Below, piece after piece: positions 1-8,080 of a DNA stretch of 64,000 nucleotides. The DNA is taken from the NCBI RefSeq assembly GCF_013328815.1, contig NZ_JABUHN010000005.1, positions 248,001-312,000 of the forward strand, in the 5' to 3' direction. The number at the start of each line of letters is the position of its first letter. The first letter of the stretch is position 1. The translations under genes and the position numbers were made by a program. The notes below the pieces were generated by a model that saw nothing but the letters and a program-made list of their open reading frames with translations, did no database searches and was not told the DNA's origin. This DNA comes from Tabrizicola fusiformis (GTDB lineage: Bacteria; Pseudomonadota; Alphaproteobacteria; Rhodobacterales; Rhodobacteraceae).

Positions 1-393
1 GCGATGGGCGCGGACCTCGGCGCTGGCGGTGACGTAAAGCTTCACCTCGGCCTCGGGGCAGATCACCGTGCCGATGTCGCGCCCGTCCAGCACGGCGCCA
101 CCTTCGGCCCGCGCAAAACGGCGCTGAAACTCCAAGAGCGCTGCGCGCACCTCGGGGATCACGGCAACGCGGCTGGCAGCCTGACCGGCGGCGAGCGTGC
201 GCAGGTCGTCGCGGGCAAGGTCGGCCTCGGTCAGCCCCCGTGCCGCCGCAACCGGATCGCCGCCCTTGGCGCCGACCGCCCGGTAAAGCAGCCCGGTATC
301 CAGATGGCGAAAGCCGAAACGCGCCGCGATGGCCCGGCTGATCGTGCCCTTGCCCGCCGCCGCAGGCCCGTCGATTGCCACCGTGAAGATCAT
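1..393 (-). CDS. cmk: cytidylate kinase (partial, 3' end outside window)
   Basis: The protein phosphorylates CMP and dCMP with ATP in pyrimidine nucleotide metabolism. Reading the minus strand from the ATG at 393 gives 131 codons with no stop, so the C-terminus lies before base 1. The N-terminus carries the P-loop GPAAAGKGT (residues about 9-17), and DGRDIGT lies near residue 103; both are typical of bacterial Cmk. The usual family length is about 210-230 residues, so roughly 60% is present. In many Proteobacteria cmk directly follows aroA. Here a BchE-like gene and a membrane protein gene lie between them, which suggests an insertion into an aroA-cmk-rpsA neighbourhood. Confidence 0.9.
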   Translation of the reverse strand, partial: MIFTVAIDGPAAAGKGTISRAIAARFGFRHLDTGLLYRAVGAKGGDPVAAARGLTEADLARDDLRTLAAGQAASRVAVIPEVRAALLEFQRRFARAEGGAVLDGRDIGTVICPEAEVKLYVTASAEVRAHR

Positions 394-518
394 CTGGCCC
401 GCCTTGGTCCGCCTTTGGATGCCGCTGGTTTAGCGCGGGGGGAGGGGCAAGGAAACCCTGCGGTTGACCCCGCGGGCGCGGCTTGGCAGGCTTGTGGGGT
501 GCTGCGCGTGGTGCCCCT

Positions 519-2033
519 TTGAAGATTGCCCTTCTGAACCCGCCCCACCGTGCCATCGGGTCGCGCGTGCCGGGGGAGTTGCTGCCGCCCTTCGGCCTTC
601 TGGCCATTGGCGGGCCGCTGATCGACGCGGGCCACGCGGTGCGGCTGGTGAATGCCGACATCGCGCCGATGACGCCGGCGCAGATCGTCGCGGCCCTGCT
701 GGCGGACCCGCCCGATGCGGTGCTGATCGGGCATTCCGGCTCAACCTCGGCCCATCCGGTGGTGGCGCGGCTGGTGCCGGCGATCCGCGCCGCGCTGCCC
801 GGGGTGCGGATCGTCTATGGCGGGGTCTTTCCCAGCTATCACTGGGAAACCGTGCTGCGCGACTGCCCCGAGATCGACGTGATCGTGCGGGGCGAGGGCG
901 AGGAAACCGCGCCGCGCCTGATGGTCGCGCTTGCGACCGGGGCGGCGCTGGATACGGTGCCGGGCATCGCCTTTCGCCGGGATGGCCAGCCCCATGCCAC
1001 CGCGCCCGCGCCGATGCTGCGCGACTTCGCGGTGGCGCGGATCGGGTGGGAGCTGATCAACTTCGCCGATCACAGCTACTGGGGCGGGCGGCGGGCGGTG
1101 ATCCACCAGTTCTCGCGCGGCTGCCCGCATCCCTGCACCTATTGCGGCCAGCGCGGCTTCTGGACCCGCTGGCGCCACCGCGACCCGGTGGCGTTTGCCC
1201 GCGAAATCGCCTGGCTGGTGCGGGAAAAGGGGGTGGAACTGATCAATCTGGCCGATGAAAACCCCACGTCGTCCCGCAAGGCGTGGGAGGCGTTTCTGCG
1301 CGCGCTGATCGCCGAGGATGTGAAGGTGACGATCATCGGATCAACCCGCGCCGATGATATCGTGCGCGATGCCGATATTCTGCATCTTTACAAACAGGCG
1401 GGTTGTCTGCGCTTTCTTCTGGGGCTTGAGGGCACCGATGAGGCCACGCTGACCGCCGTGCGCAAGGGCGGCTCGCGCCCCAAGGACCGCGAGGCGATCC
1501 GGCTGTTGCGGGCGCATGGCATGATCGGGCTTTGCACCTTTGCCGTGGGCTTTGCCGAGGAAACCGATGCCGATTACTGGCGGCTCTTGCGCCAGCTTCT
1601 GGCCTATGACCCCGATCAGGTGATGTCGGTCTATGCCACGCCGCACCGCTGGACGCCGTTCTTTGGTCAGTCGGCGGGGCGGAGGGTGGTGCAGCAGGAT
1701 CTGGAGCTTTGGGATTACAAGCATCAGGTGCTTGAGGTGCCGGGCGTTCCGGCCTGGCGGGTGTTCCTGTGGGTCAAGCTGATCGAAGCCTGCCTGCAAC
1801 TGCGCCCGCGCGCGCTGTGGCGCGCCTTTGCGCAGCCGGATGCCGAGCTGCGTCATGCGCAGCGCTGGTATACACGGATGGGGCGCGGCGTCTGGCTGCG
1901 CGAGATCGCCGATGCCTTCCGCTTTCGCCCGGTTCCGGGGCCGACGGTGGCCGAGTTCTGGGGCGGCGCGGATCAAATGGACGAGGCGGCGCTTGCCGTT
2001 ACCCCGCGCCGCGCAGCCGCCGCAGGGCGCTGA
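519..2033 (+). CDS. BchE-like B12-binding radical SAM protein
   Basis: This is a radical SAM enzyme with an N-terminal cobalamin-binding domain (about residues 1-140; YGGVFPSYHW and IVRGEGEE are typical). The 4Fe-4S motif CPHPCTYC fits CX3CX2C, at about residues 206-213. The stretch GQRGFWTRWRHRDP and the C-terminal TPHRWTPFF and WDYKHQVL segments recall BchE, the anaerobic Mg-protoporphyrin IX monomethyl ester cyclase of bacteriochlorophyll synthesis. The length (504 residues from the TTG at 519) is slightly short for BchE. I chose TTG at 519 because homology-like sequence starts at KIALLNPPHR; a TTG at 483 is also possible. No other photosynthesis gene is present, so it may be a paralogue with another substrate. 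Its 3' end overlaps the convergent membrane gene by 35 bp. Confidence 0.75.
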   Translation: MKIALLNPPHRAIGSRVPGELLPPFGLLAIGGPLIDAGHAVRLVNADIAPMTPAQIVAALLADPPDAVLIGHSGSTSAHPVVARLVPAIRAALPGVRIVYGGVFPSYHWETVLRDCPEIDVIVRGEGEETAPRLMVALATGAALDTVPGIAFRRDGQPHATAPAPMLRDFAVARIGWELINFADHSYWGGRRAVIHQFSRGCPHPCTYCGQRGFWTRWRHRDPVAFAREIAWLVREKGVELINLADENPTSSRKAWEAFLRALIAEDVKVTIIGSTRADDIVRDADILHLYKQAGCLRFLLGLEGTDEATLTAVRKGGSRPKDREAIRLLRAHGMIGLCTFAVGFAEETDADYWRLLRQLLAYDPDQVMSVYATPHRWTPFFGQSAGRRVVQQDLELWDYKHQVLEVPGVPAWRVFLWVKLIEACLQLRPRALWRAFAQPDAELRHAQRWYTRMGRGVWLREIADAFRFRPVPGPTVAEFWGGADQMDEAALAVTPRRAAAAGR

Positions 2034-2511
2034 CCGCTACGGCCAGCGCGAAAGCCGTCAGCGCCAGCCCGTCCAGTGCCCATTTTGCCACCGTCGCCTG
2101 CGAGGCCGCGGCGGCCATCTCTGCCGTCACCTCGGGCGCGCGCAGCATTGCGGCGACACGGGCGTTTTCCAGCAGGTCCGCCCCGGCCCCTGCCATGGCG
2201 ATGATGGCAAGACCAATGGCCGGAAGCCGCGGGTAAAGCACCACGAAGGACCATGTGAGAAACAGGCCCAGCAGCACCGGGAACAGCGTATCCAGCCGCA
2301 TCTGCGCCTCAAGATACAGATCCCGCCCCGGGGCGCTGATCCGGCCCAGAAAGGTCTGCACCTCTGCCAGATCATAGCCGGTGATCCGCAGATCGAAGGG
2401 TGCCAACCCGCCAGCCGCCTTGCGGATGGCCGGGCCGGTGACCGTGACCATCAGCGCCCAAAGCGCCAGAACCACCGCCGCCAGCGCCAGATAGGTCAGG
2501 CGGCCCAGCAT
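1999..2511 (-). CDS. small multi-pass membrane protein, function unknown
   Basis: This 170-residue protein has an N-terminal membrane segment (about residues 5-27), a polar loop with GRDLYLEAQMRLD, and at least two or three further hydrophobic segments around residues 75-115 and 140-165. I do not recognise a named family. Its ATG lies 2 bp after the aroA stop, so it is probably translated from the aroA transcript. Its end overlaps the convergent BchE-like gene by 35 bp. It could be an inner-membrane protein specific to Rhodobacteraceae. No catalytic motif is visible. Confidence 0.7.
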   Translation of the reverse strand: MLGRLTYLALAAVVLALWALMVTVTGPAIRKAAGGLAPFDLRITGYDLAEVQTFLGRISAPGRDLYLEAQMRLDTLFPVLLGLFLTWSFVVLYPRLPAIGLAIIAMAGAGADLLENARVAAMLRAPEVTAEMAAAASQATVAKWALDGLALTAFALAVAVSALRRLRGAG

Positions 2512-2513
2512 GG

Positions 2514-3860
2514 TCAGCCCCGCCGCAGGCTGGCGCCGAGGCCGGTCATCAGTCCCTCGAAGATCGGGAAAGAGGTCAGGATGGGCGAGGCATCATCCAC
2601 CGCGATGTCCGCCTTGGCCGCCATGCCGGCGACAAGGAAGCTCATGGCGATGCGGTGGTCGAGATGGGTGGCGCAGGTGGCGCCCCCGGGCATCCCGCCC
2701 GCGCCCATGCCGTGGACGATCAGCGTATCCTCATCCTCTTCCACCCGCACGCCGCAGGCTTCCAGCCCGCGGGCCATGGCGTCGATCCGGTCGCTTTCCT
2801 TGACGCGGAGTTCCTTGACACCGCGCATCACCGTCTTGCCAACGGCAAAAGAGGCGACGACTGACAGGATGGGATATTCGTCGATCATCGACGGCGCACG
2901 TTCCGGCGGCACCTCGATGCCCTTCATGTTGCCGCTGAAGCGGACGCGCAGATCGGCGACCGGCTCCCCCCCCTCTTCGCGTGGGTTGAGGAAGGCGATA
3001 TCGGCGCCCATCTCGACCAGGGTGAGGTAAAGCCCGTTGCGCGTCAGGTTCTGGCTGACGCCCGGCACCAGAATATCCGAGCCTTCGACGATCAGCGCGG
3101 CACAGACCGGGAAGGCGGCAGAGGACGGATCACGCGGCACGGCCACGGTTTGCGGGCGCAGTTCGGGGCGGCCCAGAAGGGTGATGACATGGCCCTCGGC
3201 GGTCTTTTCCACATTCAGCGTGGCGCCGAAGCCCAGAAGCATCCGCTCGGAATGGTCGCGGGTGGGTTCCTTTTCGATCACCACCGTCTCGCCCGGGGCA
3301 TTCAGCCCGGCCAGCAGCACGGCAGATTTCACCTGCGCCGAGGCGACCGGTAGGGCATAGCGCACCGGCACGGGGGCAGCGGCGCCCACCACGGTCATCG
3401 GCAGGCGACCGCCCTTGCGGCCATAGGCGCGGGTGCCGAAGAGCGACAGGGGATCGGTCACGCGGCCCATCGGCCGCTTGCGGAGCGAGGCATCGCCGGT
3501 GAAGGTCGCGGTGATCGGCGTGGTCGCCATGGTGCCCATGATCAGCCGCACCCCGGTTCCCGAATTGCCGCAGTCGATCACATCCGCCGGTTCCTGAAAC
3601 CCGCCGACGCCGACCCCGTTCACCGTCCAGTCGCCCAGGCCGTGGCGGGTGACCGTGGCGCCGAAAGCCTGCATCGCCTTGGCGGTGTCCAGCACGTCCT
3701 GCCCTTCCAGCAGGCCGGAAATCCGCGTCTCGCCCACGGCCATCGCCCCGAAGATCAGCGCGCGATGGCTGATCGACTTGTCACCCGGCACCGATGCGGT
3801 GCCACTGAGCGGCCCCGACTTCGATGCGATCATCGGTTGTGCTTGGCCATGGCCGGACAT
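2514..3860 (-). CDS. aroA: 3-phosphoshikimate 1-carboxyvinyltransferase (EPSP synthase)
   Basis: AroA transfers the enolpyruvyl group of PEP to shikimate-3-phosphate in the shikimate pathway (cytosol). The 448-residue product contains the N-terminal [11 protein letters not shown] motif, the NSGTGVRL segment that binds substrate, and the RVKESDRI motif near the C-terminus. The alanine in GNSGTG and the PSS...FP spacing resemble class II (CP4-type) enzymes, a common alphaproteobacterial form; that subclass call is inference. Two ATGs lie at 3866 and 3860. The one at 3860 is preferred because gaggag stands 6 nt before it. The upstream gap holds a 35-bp tandem repeat. Confidence 0.95.
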   Translation of the reverse strand: MSGHGQAQPMIASKSGPLSGTASVPGDKSISHRALIFGAMAVGETRISGLLEGQDVLDTAKAMQAFGATVTRHGLGDWTVNGVGVGGFQEPADVIDCGNSGTGVRLIMGTMATTPITATFTGDASLRKRPMGRVTDPLSLFGTRAYGRKGGRLPMTVVGAAAPVPVRYALPVASAQVKSAVLLAGLNAPGETVVIEKEPTRDHSERMLLGFGATLNVEKTAEGHVITLLGRPELRPQTVAVPRDPSSAAFPVCAALIVEGSDILVPGVSQNLTRNGLYLTLVEMGADIAFLNPREEGGEPVADLRVRFSGNMKGIEVPPERAPSMIDEYPILSVVASFAVGKTVMRGVKELRVKESDRIDAMARGLEACGVRVEEDEDTLIVHGMGAGGMPGGATCATHLDHRIAMSFLVAGMAAKADIAVDDASPILTSFPIFEGLMTGLGASLRRG

Positions 3861-3949
3861 GCGCATCTCCTCGTTTCGCCGCCCGCTGATAGCGCAAGCG
3901 CCCGGAGGGGTCCATCCCGCGATGGTGGTAGCGGTGATGGTGAAGCGGA

Positions 3950-4144
3950 GTCGGGGTGAACCCCGACCTACGGTTTGCGAGTGGGTCGGGGTTTGCCGCG
4001 GCATGTGGTTTGCGAGTGGGGCGGGGCAAACCCCGGCATGCGGGTTGCGGGTAGGTCGGGAGTTGCCGCGGCATGCGGGTTGCTGGTGGGTCGGGGTGAA
4101 CCCCGACCTATGGTTTGCGGGGTAGGTAGGGGTTTACCCCGACT
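3950..4144. repeat. 35-bp tandem repeat array with internal dyad (about 5.5 copies)
   Basis: Units begin at 3950, 3985, 4020, 4055, 4090 and 4126 (the last truncated), with a period of 35 bp (36 once). Each unit starts gtcggg(g) and ends in a tgcgagtgg-like tail. Units 1 and 5 carry the dyad GTCGGGGTGAACCCCGAC; the others carry diverged versions. The array fills most of the aroA-irr gap, upstream of aroA and downstream of irr. It is not CRISPR, because there are no unique spacers. Confidence 0.85.
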
Positions 4145-4153
4145 CTCCGGCGC

Positions 4154-4582
4154 CTACGCCCGCCGCAGGCGGATCACCACATCTACGCGGGCAATCTCGG
4201 TGCCCGGGGGCGCCTCCGGCAGGGTGGCGATGCGCAGTTCCGAGGCCGGGGCATCGGTCAGGCTGGCGCTGTCTTCCCAGTAGAAATGCGGATGGTCGTC
4301 CAGCCGCGTGTCGAAATAGCTGCGCGAGCCGTCCACCACCACCTCGTTCACCAGGCCCGCCTCACAAAAGGCGCGCAGGGTGTTGTAGACGGTGGCAAGG
4401 CTGACCTTTTCTCCGGCATCCGCCGCGGCGGCATAAAGCCCTTCGGCAGTAACATGCCGGTCCTGCCCGTCGCCCACAAGCAGCGCCGCCAGCGCCAGAC
4501 GCTGCCGCGTCGGGCGCAGGCCCCCCCGCTGCAGCCATGCAGATGTGCGGGTTTCGGCTTGAAGAGGGTCTGGCAGGCTCAT
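4154..4582 (-). CDS. irr: Fur-family iron response regulator Irr
   Basis: This 142-residue Fur-superfamily protein has a winged-helix N-terminus ([19 protein letters not shown], then the recognition region [20 protein letters not shown]) and a short dimerisation domain with [14 protein letters not shown]. Fur zinc-site cysteines (CxxC) are absent, as in Irr proteins. The histidine run of Bradyrhizobium Irr is reduced here to HPH. Irr controls iron and haem genes in alphaproteobacteria. It is transcribed divergently from fabA, an arrangement also known in rhizobia. The start at 4582 places the methionine 20 residues before the helical domain; a more upstream ATG exists at 4612 inside the promoter gap. 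Confidence 0.85.
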   Translation of the reverse strand: MSLPDPLQAETRTSAWLQRGGLRPTRQRLALAALLVGDGQDRHVTAEGLYAAAADAGEKVSLATVYNTLRAFCEAGLVNEVVVDGSRSYFDTRLDDHPHFYWEDSASLTDAPASELRIATLPEAPPGTEIARVDVVIRLRRA

Positions 4583-4742
4583 GTCTTCATATAAAGGACA
4601 TATCCGGTGCATTTCAATTGAAAAGCCGTCCGGCCCCCGCGACCCGCGCCTGCCCCCCGCCCTTGCTTCCCCTTCGCTGCCTCTGTTACACGGGGGGAAG
4701 CGGGCCGGGGCACGGGGTCAGGCCGGGGGGATCAGAGCAGGC
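4583..4742. promoter_or_regulatory. divergent irr/fabA promoter region with 12-bp palindrome
   Basis: The 160-bp gap between the divergent starts must hold both promoters. A perfect palindrome, TTTCAATTGAAA, lies at 4612-4623, 30 bp from the irr start. Its AT content stands out in a high-GC region and it could be an operator, for example for Irr autoregulation. It does not match the usual Irr-type ICE consensus as I remember it, so the binding protein is unknown. Confidence 0.4.
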
Positions 4743-5252
4743 ATGGGCGGCTATCCGACGAGTTTCGACAAGGACGACCTTCTGAAATGCGCACGCGGCG
4801 AGCTGTTCGGGCCGGGCAATGCGCAGCTTCCGGCGCCGCCGATGCTGATGATGGACCGCATCACCGACATTTCCGAAGATCGCGGCGAGCATGGCAAGGG
4901 CCATGTCGTGGCCGAGTTCGACATCACGCCGGACCTGTGGTTCTTTGACTGCCATTTTCCGGGTAACCCGATCATGCCGGGCTGCCTTGGCCTTGACGGT
5001 CTCTGGCAATTGACCGGCTTCAACCTGGGCTGGCGCGGCTGGCAGGGGCGGGGCTATGCGCTGGGCGTCGGTGAAGTGAAGCTGACCGGCATGGTGCGGC
5101 CCGACCGCAAGAAGCTGACCTACTACGTCGATTTCACCAAGGCCATTCAGACCCGCCGCCTGACCATGGGCGTGGCCGATGGCCGCGTCGAGGCGGACGG
5201 CGAAACGATCTATCTCGTCAAGGACATGAAGGTCGCCCTGTCGGCAACCTGA
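4743..5252 (+). CDS. fabA: bifunctional 3-hydroxydecanoyl-ACP dehydratase/isomerase
   Basis: FabA dehydrates 3-hydroxydecanoyl-ACP and isomerises trans-2- to cis-3-decenoyl-ACP, the branch point to unsaturated fatty acids. The 169-residue protein matches the family length. The catalytic His lies in [14 protein letters not shown] and the partner Asp in CLGLDGLWQ. The start at 4743 gives the normal N-terminus [10 protein letters not shown]; the open frame runs further upstream but is unlikely to be used. fabB follows after 19 bp and fabI after that, forming a fabA-fabB-fabI operon. Confidence 0.97.
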   Translation: MGGYPTSFDKDDLLKCARGELFGPGNAQLPAPPMLMMDRITDISEDRGEHGKGHVVAEFDITPDLWFFDCHFPGNPIMPGCLGLDGLWQLTGFNLGWRGWQGRGYALGVGEVKLTGMVRPDRKKLTYYVDFTKAIQTRRLTMGVADGRVEADGETIYLVKDMKVALSAT

Positions 5253-5271
5253 CACCCAAGGAGGAACGCCC

Positions 5272-6501
5272 ATGCGTCGCGTCGTCATCACCGGGATCGG
5301 TATCGTCTCGTCCATCGGCAACGATGTGGCCGAGGTTGAGGCCAGCCTTCGCGCCGGGAAGTCCGGTATCGTCTTTGCGCCCGACTATGCCGAACGCGGG
5401 TTCCGCTGCCAGGTTCACGGCACGCCGAAGGTGGTGATCGAGGATCTGATCGACAAGCGCGACCTGCGGTTCATGGGGGACGGCGCGGCCTATACCTATA
5501 TCTCGATGCGGCAGGCGATTGCCGATGCCGGCCTGACCGATGCCGAAGTGTCGAACGACCGCACGGGGATCATCGTCGGTTCGGGCGGGCCCTCGACCAA
5601 GGCATTCTTCAAGGCGCATAACATCGTCCGCGAGACCGGCGCGCCGAAGCGGATCGGTCCGTTCTCTGTGACCAAGGGGATGTCCTCGACCGTTTCGGCC
5701 TGTCTTGCCACGCCGTTCAAGATCAAGGGCGTGAACTATTCGATCACATCGGCCTGCTCGACATCCGCCCATTGCATCGGCAACGGAACGGAACTGATCC
5801 AGATGGGCAAGCAGGACATCGTCTTTGCCGGCGGGGGCGAAGAGCTGGACTGGACCCTGTCCTGCCTGTTCGACGCGATGGGGGCCATGTCGTCGAAATA
5901 CAATGACGCGCCCGCCACGGCCAGCCGCACCTATGACGCGACCCGCGACGGGTTTGTCATCGCGGGCGGCGGCGGTGTTGTGGTTCTGGAAGAGCTGAAC
6001 CACGCCCTTGCGCGCGGCGCCAAGATCTATGGCGAAGTCACCGGCTACGGCGCCACCTCCGACGGTCAGGACATGGTGGCCCCCAGCGGCGAGGGCGGCG
6101 AGCGCGCAATGCGGCTTGCGCTGTCCACCCTGCCTGCGGGGCGGCAGATCGACTATATCAACAGCCACGGAACCAGCACGCCGGTCGGCGATGTGGTCGA
6201 GGTCGAGGCGATCCGCCGCGTCTTTGGCAAGGGTGCCACGCCCCCCATCGCATCGACCAAATCGCTGACCGGGCATTGCCTTGGCGGCGCGGGCGTGTGG
6301 GAGGCGATCTATTCGCTGATCATGATGAACGGTGATTTCATCGCGGCTTCGGCCAATGTCACCACGCTGGACCCCGCGCTGGACCCCTCGGAAATCGTGA
6401 CCGAACTGCGCGAGGGGGTGAAGCTGGATTCGGTTCTGTCCAACAGCTTCGGCTTTGGCGGCACCAATGCGACGCTGGTGATGAGCAAATACCTCGGCTG
6501 A
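5272..6501 (+). CDS. fabB: beta-ketoacyl-ACP synthase I
   Basis: FabB condenses malonyl-ACP with acyl-ACP, including the cis-3-decenoyl product of FabA. The 409-residue thiolase-fold protein shows the catalytic Cys in SACSTSAHC (about residue 161) and the two histidines in [11 protein letters not shown] and LTGHCLGG, giving the Cys-His-His triad. The start at 5272 has aaggagg upstream (ATG after ggaacgccc). It sits in the fabA-fabB-fabI operon. Confidence 0.97.
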   Translation: MRRVVITGIGIVSSIGNDVAEVEASLRAGKSGIVFAPDYAERGFRCQVHGTPKVVIEDLIDKRDLRFMGDGAAYTYISMRQAIADAGLTDAEVSNDRTGIIVGSGGPSTKAFFKAHNIVRETGAPKRIGPFSVTKGMSSTVSACLATPFKIKGVNYSITSACSTSAHCIGNGTELIQMGKQDIVFAGGGEELDWTLSCLFDAMGAMSSKYNDAPATASRTYDATRDGFVIAGGGGVVVLEELNHALARGAKIYGEVTGYGATSDGQDMVAPSGEGGERAMRLALSTLPAGRQIDYINSHGTSTPVGDVVEVEAIRRVFGKGATPPIASTKSLTGHCLGGAGVWEAIYSLIMMNGDFIAASANVTTLDPALDPSEIVTELREGVKLDSVLSNSFGFGGTNATLVMSKYLG

Positions 6502-6531
6502 GATTTCACAAAGTCATAGGGGAGACGCCGG

Positions 6532-7320
6532 ATGGCCGATCTGATGAAGGGCAAGCGCGGCCTCGTGATGGGCGTCGCCAATGAACGCTCGATTGCCTGG
6601 GGCATTGCCCGCGCGCTGGCTGCCGAGGGTGCCGAACTGGCCTTTTCCTATCAGGGAGAGGCGTTCGGCAAGCGGGTGGAGCCGTTGGCGGCCTCGGTCG
6701 GGTCGGATTTTCTGGTCGATGTCGATGTGACCGACGACGCCAGTCTGGACGCCTGTTTCGGCGCGCTGAAGGACCGTTGGGGGACGATGGACTTTCTGGT
6801 CCATGCCATCGCCTTTTCCGACAAGAACGAGCTGACCGGGCGGTTCATCAATACGACCCGCGGCAATTTCAGCAATTCGCTGGCGATTTCCTGTTTTTCG
6901 TTCATCGACGTGTCGCGCCGCGCGGCCGAGATGATGCCGAATGGCGGCAGCCTGATCACCCTGACCTATGCCGGGTCGAACCGGGTGACGCCGAATTACA
7001 ACGTGATGGGCGTGGCAAAGGCGGCGCTGGAATCGGCCACCCGCTATCTGGCCAATGACCTCGGGCCGCAGCAGGTGCGGGTCAATGCGATCTCGCCCGG
7101 CCCGATGAAGACGCTGGCCGGGGCGGCCATCGGCGGGGCGCGGGCCACCTTCCGCCACACCGAGGCGAATGCCCCGATGCGGTCAAACGCCACGCTGGAG
7201 GCGATCGGCGGCACGGCGGTCTGGCTCTGTTCCGATTACGGTGCCTGCACCACGGGCGAGGTGGTGCATGTGGACAGCGGCTATCATGTGCTGGGGATGC
7301 CGCAGCAGGAAAACCTCTGA
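6532..7320 (+). CDS. fabI: enoyl-ACP reductase (NADH), FabI
   Basis: FabI carries out the last reduction of each fatty-acid elongation cycle. It is an atypical short-chain dehydrogenase of 262 residues. The nucleotide-binding region GVANERSIAWGIA and the active-site Tyr-Lys pair in LTYAGSNRVTPNYNVMGVAK (Y-x6-K type) are present. It lies 30 bp after fabB, with gggga before the ATG. A strong hairpin terminator (7344-7380) closes the operon. Confidence 0.96.
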   Translation: MADLMKGKRGLVMGVANERSIAWGIARALAAEGAELAFSYQGEAFGKRVEPLAASVGSDFLVDVDVTDDASLDACFGALKDRWGTMDFLVHAIAFSDKNELTGRFINTTRGNFSNSLAISCFSFIDVSRRAAEMMPNGGSLITLTYAGSNRVTPNYNVMGVAKAALESATRYLANDLGPQQVRVNAISPGPMKTLAGAAIGGARATFRHTEANAPMRSNATLEAIGGTAVWLCSDYGACTTGEVVHVDSGYHVLGMPQQENL

Positions 7321-7343
7321 TCCTTTGCGAAGGTGATCTGACT

Positions 7344-7380
7344 GCGCCGCCGTTTCTTGCGAAACGGCGGCATTTCTTTT
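7344..7380 (+). terminator. intrinsic terminator after fabI (copy A of a duplicated sequence)
   Basis: The stem gccgccgttt / aaacggcggc has loop cttgcg and is followed by atttctttt. Essentially the same sequence recurs after phoH at 22163-22200. Confidence 0.85.
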
Positions 7381-7414
7381 GCGTCGGCCGCGCGGCGGGG
7401 CCGCTTGCCTCCGG

Positions 7415-7447
7415 TGCCTCCGGCGGGGATATTTGGGCCAAGATGAA
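7415..7447. repeat. dispersed repeat element, single copy (GATATTTGGGCCAAGATGAA core)
   Basis: The sequence has gcctccggcgggg followed by the core GATATTTGGGCCAAGATGAA. The same sequence occurs at 22235 and 41635, each with an inverted partner, and a diverged copy lies at about 53402. This copy sits between the fabI terminator and the VOC gene and has no inverted partner nearby. Confidence 0.8.
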
Positions 7448-7532
7448 GGTATATAGTTAGCGCTTGTGCTAAGTTTCTGTTGCCCGGTGTCGCCGGTTGC
7501 GACAGGATCGGGGGGCAACAGGAGGTGGTGCC

Positions 7533-7937
7533 ATGTCCCGCATGATCTTTGTCAATCTGCCCGTCAGCGACATTCCCCGGGCGCGGCGGTTTTATGAAAG
7601 CCTTGGCTTTGCCATCAACGAGCAGTTTTCCGGCCCGGATACCGCCTGTGTGGTGGTCTCGGAAACGATTTACCTGATGGTGCTGGCGCGTGACCGTTTC
7701 GCCGGCTTCTGCGCCCTGCCGGTGGGCGATCCGGCGCGCGAGACGGCGGTTCTGCTGGCGCTGAGTTGCGAGGGCCGGCCGGCGGTGGATGTGATGGCGG
7801 CGGCGGCGCTGGCCCATGGCGGGCGCGAGGTGCGTCCGGCCGAGGATCACGGGTTCATGTATCAGCGCTGCTTTGCCGATCCCGACGGCAATGTGTTCGA
7901 GCCGTTCTGGATGGACCCGGCGGCGGTTGCTGGCTGA
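7533..7937 (+). CDS. VOC-family (glyoxalase/bleomycin-resistance fold) protein
   Basis: The 134-residue protein has the paired beta-alpha-beta-beta-beta layout of vicinal oxygen chelate proteins. The N-terminal half carries FVNLPVSDIPRARRFYESLGF and the C-terminal half carries DPDGNVFEPFWMD. Annotated relatives include lactoylglutathione-lyase-like proteins, but the substrate cannot be read from sequence. The start at 7533 follows an aggagg ribosome site with good spacing. It is monocistronic and lies before the tRNA-Gly gene on the opposite strand. Confidence 0.8.
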   Translation: MSRMIFVNLPVSDIPRARRFYESLGFAINEQFSGPDTACVVVSETIYLMVLARDRFAGFCALPVGDPARETAVLLALSCEGRPAVDVMAAAALAHGGREVRPAEDHGFMYQRCFADPDGNVFEPFWMDPAAVAG

Positions 7938-7945
7938 GGGATTGG

Positions 7946-8016
7946 AGCGGGTGACGGGAATCGAACCCGTGTCTTTAGCTTGGAAGGCTAAGGTCTTACC
8001 ATTACACAACACCCGC
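7946..8016 (-). tRNA. tRNA-Gly (anticodon TCC)
   Basis: The minus strand folds into a 71-nt cloverleaf. The acceptor stem is GCGGGTG/CACCCGC with discriminator T, the anticodon arm is TTAGC-CTTCCAA-GCTAA, and the T-loop is GGTTCGATTCC. The anticodon is TCC. CCA is not encoded. Confidence 0.95.
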
Positions 8017-8035
8017 GCTGTGCCGACAGATAGCA

Positions 8036-8071
8036 CCCCGCAGCGGCAGGCTCAAGCCATCCGCTGCGGGG
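8036..8071 (-). terminator. strong hairpin downstream of the 5'-nucleotidase-like gene
   Basis: A perfect 11-bp stem CCCCGCAGCGG / CCGCTGCGGGG with a 14-nt loop lies 9 bp after the stop of the minus-strand gene ending at 8081. No clear T-tract follows. Confidence 0.6.
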
Positions 8072-8080
8072 CAGGGGCGA

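Noticed and set aside
3950-4144. CRISPR array
   Set aside because: Repeat units are directly adjacent, with no unique spacers and no cas genes.
4581-4743. Longer fabA start at 4581
   Set aside because: It overlaps the divergent promoter gap and adds Pro/Arg-rich sequence not found in FabA; ATG at 4743 gives the normal length.
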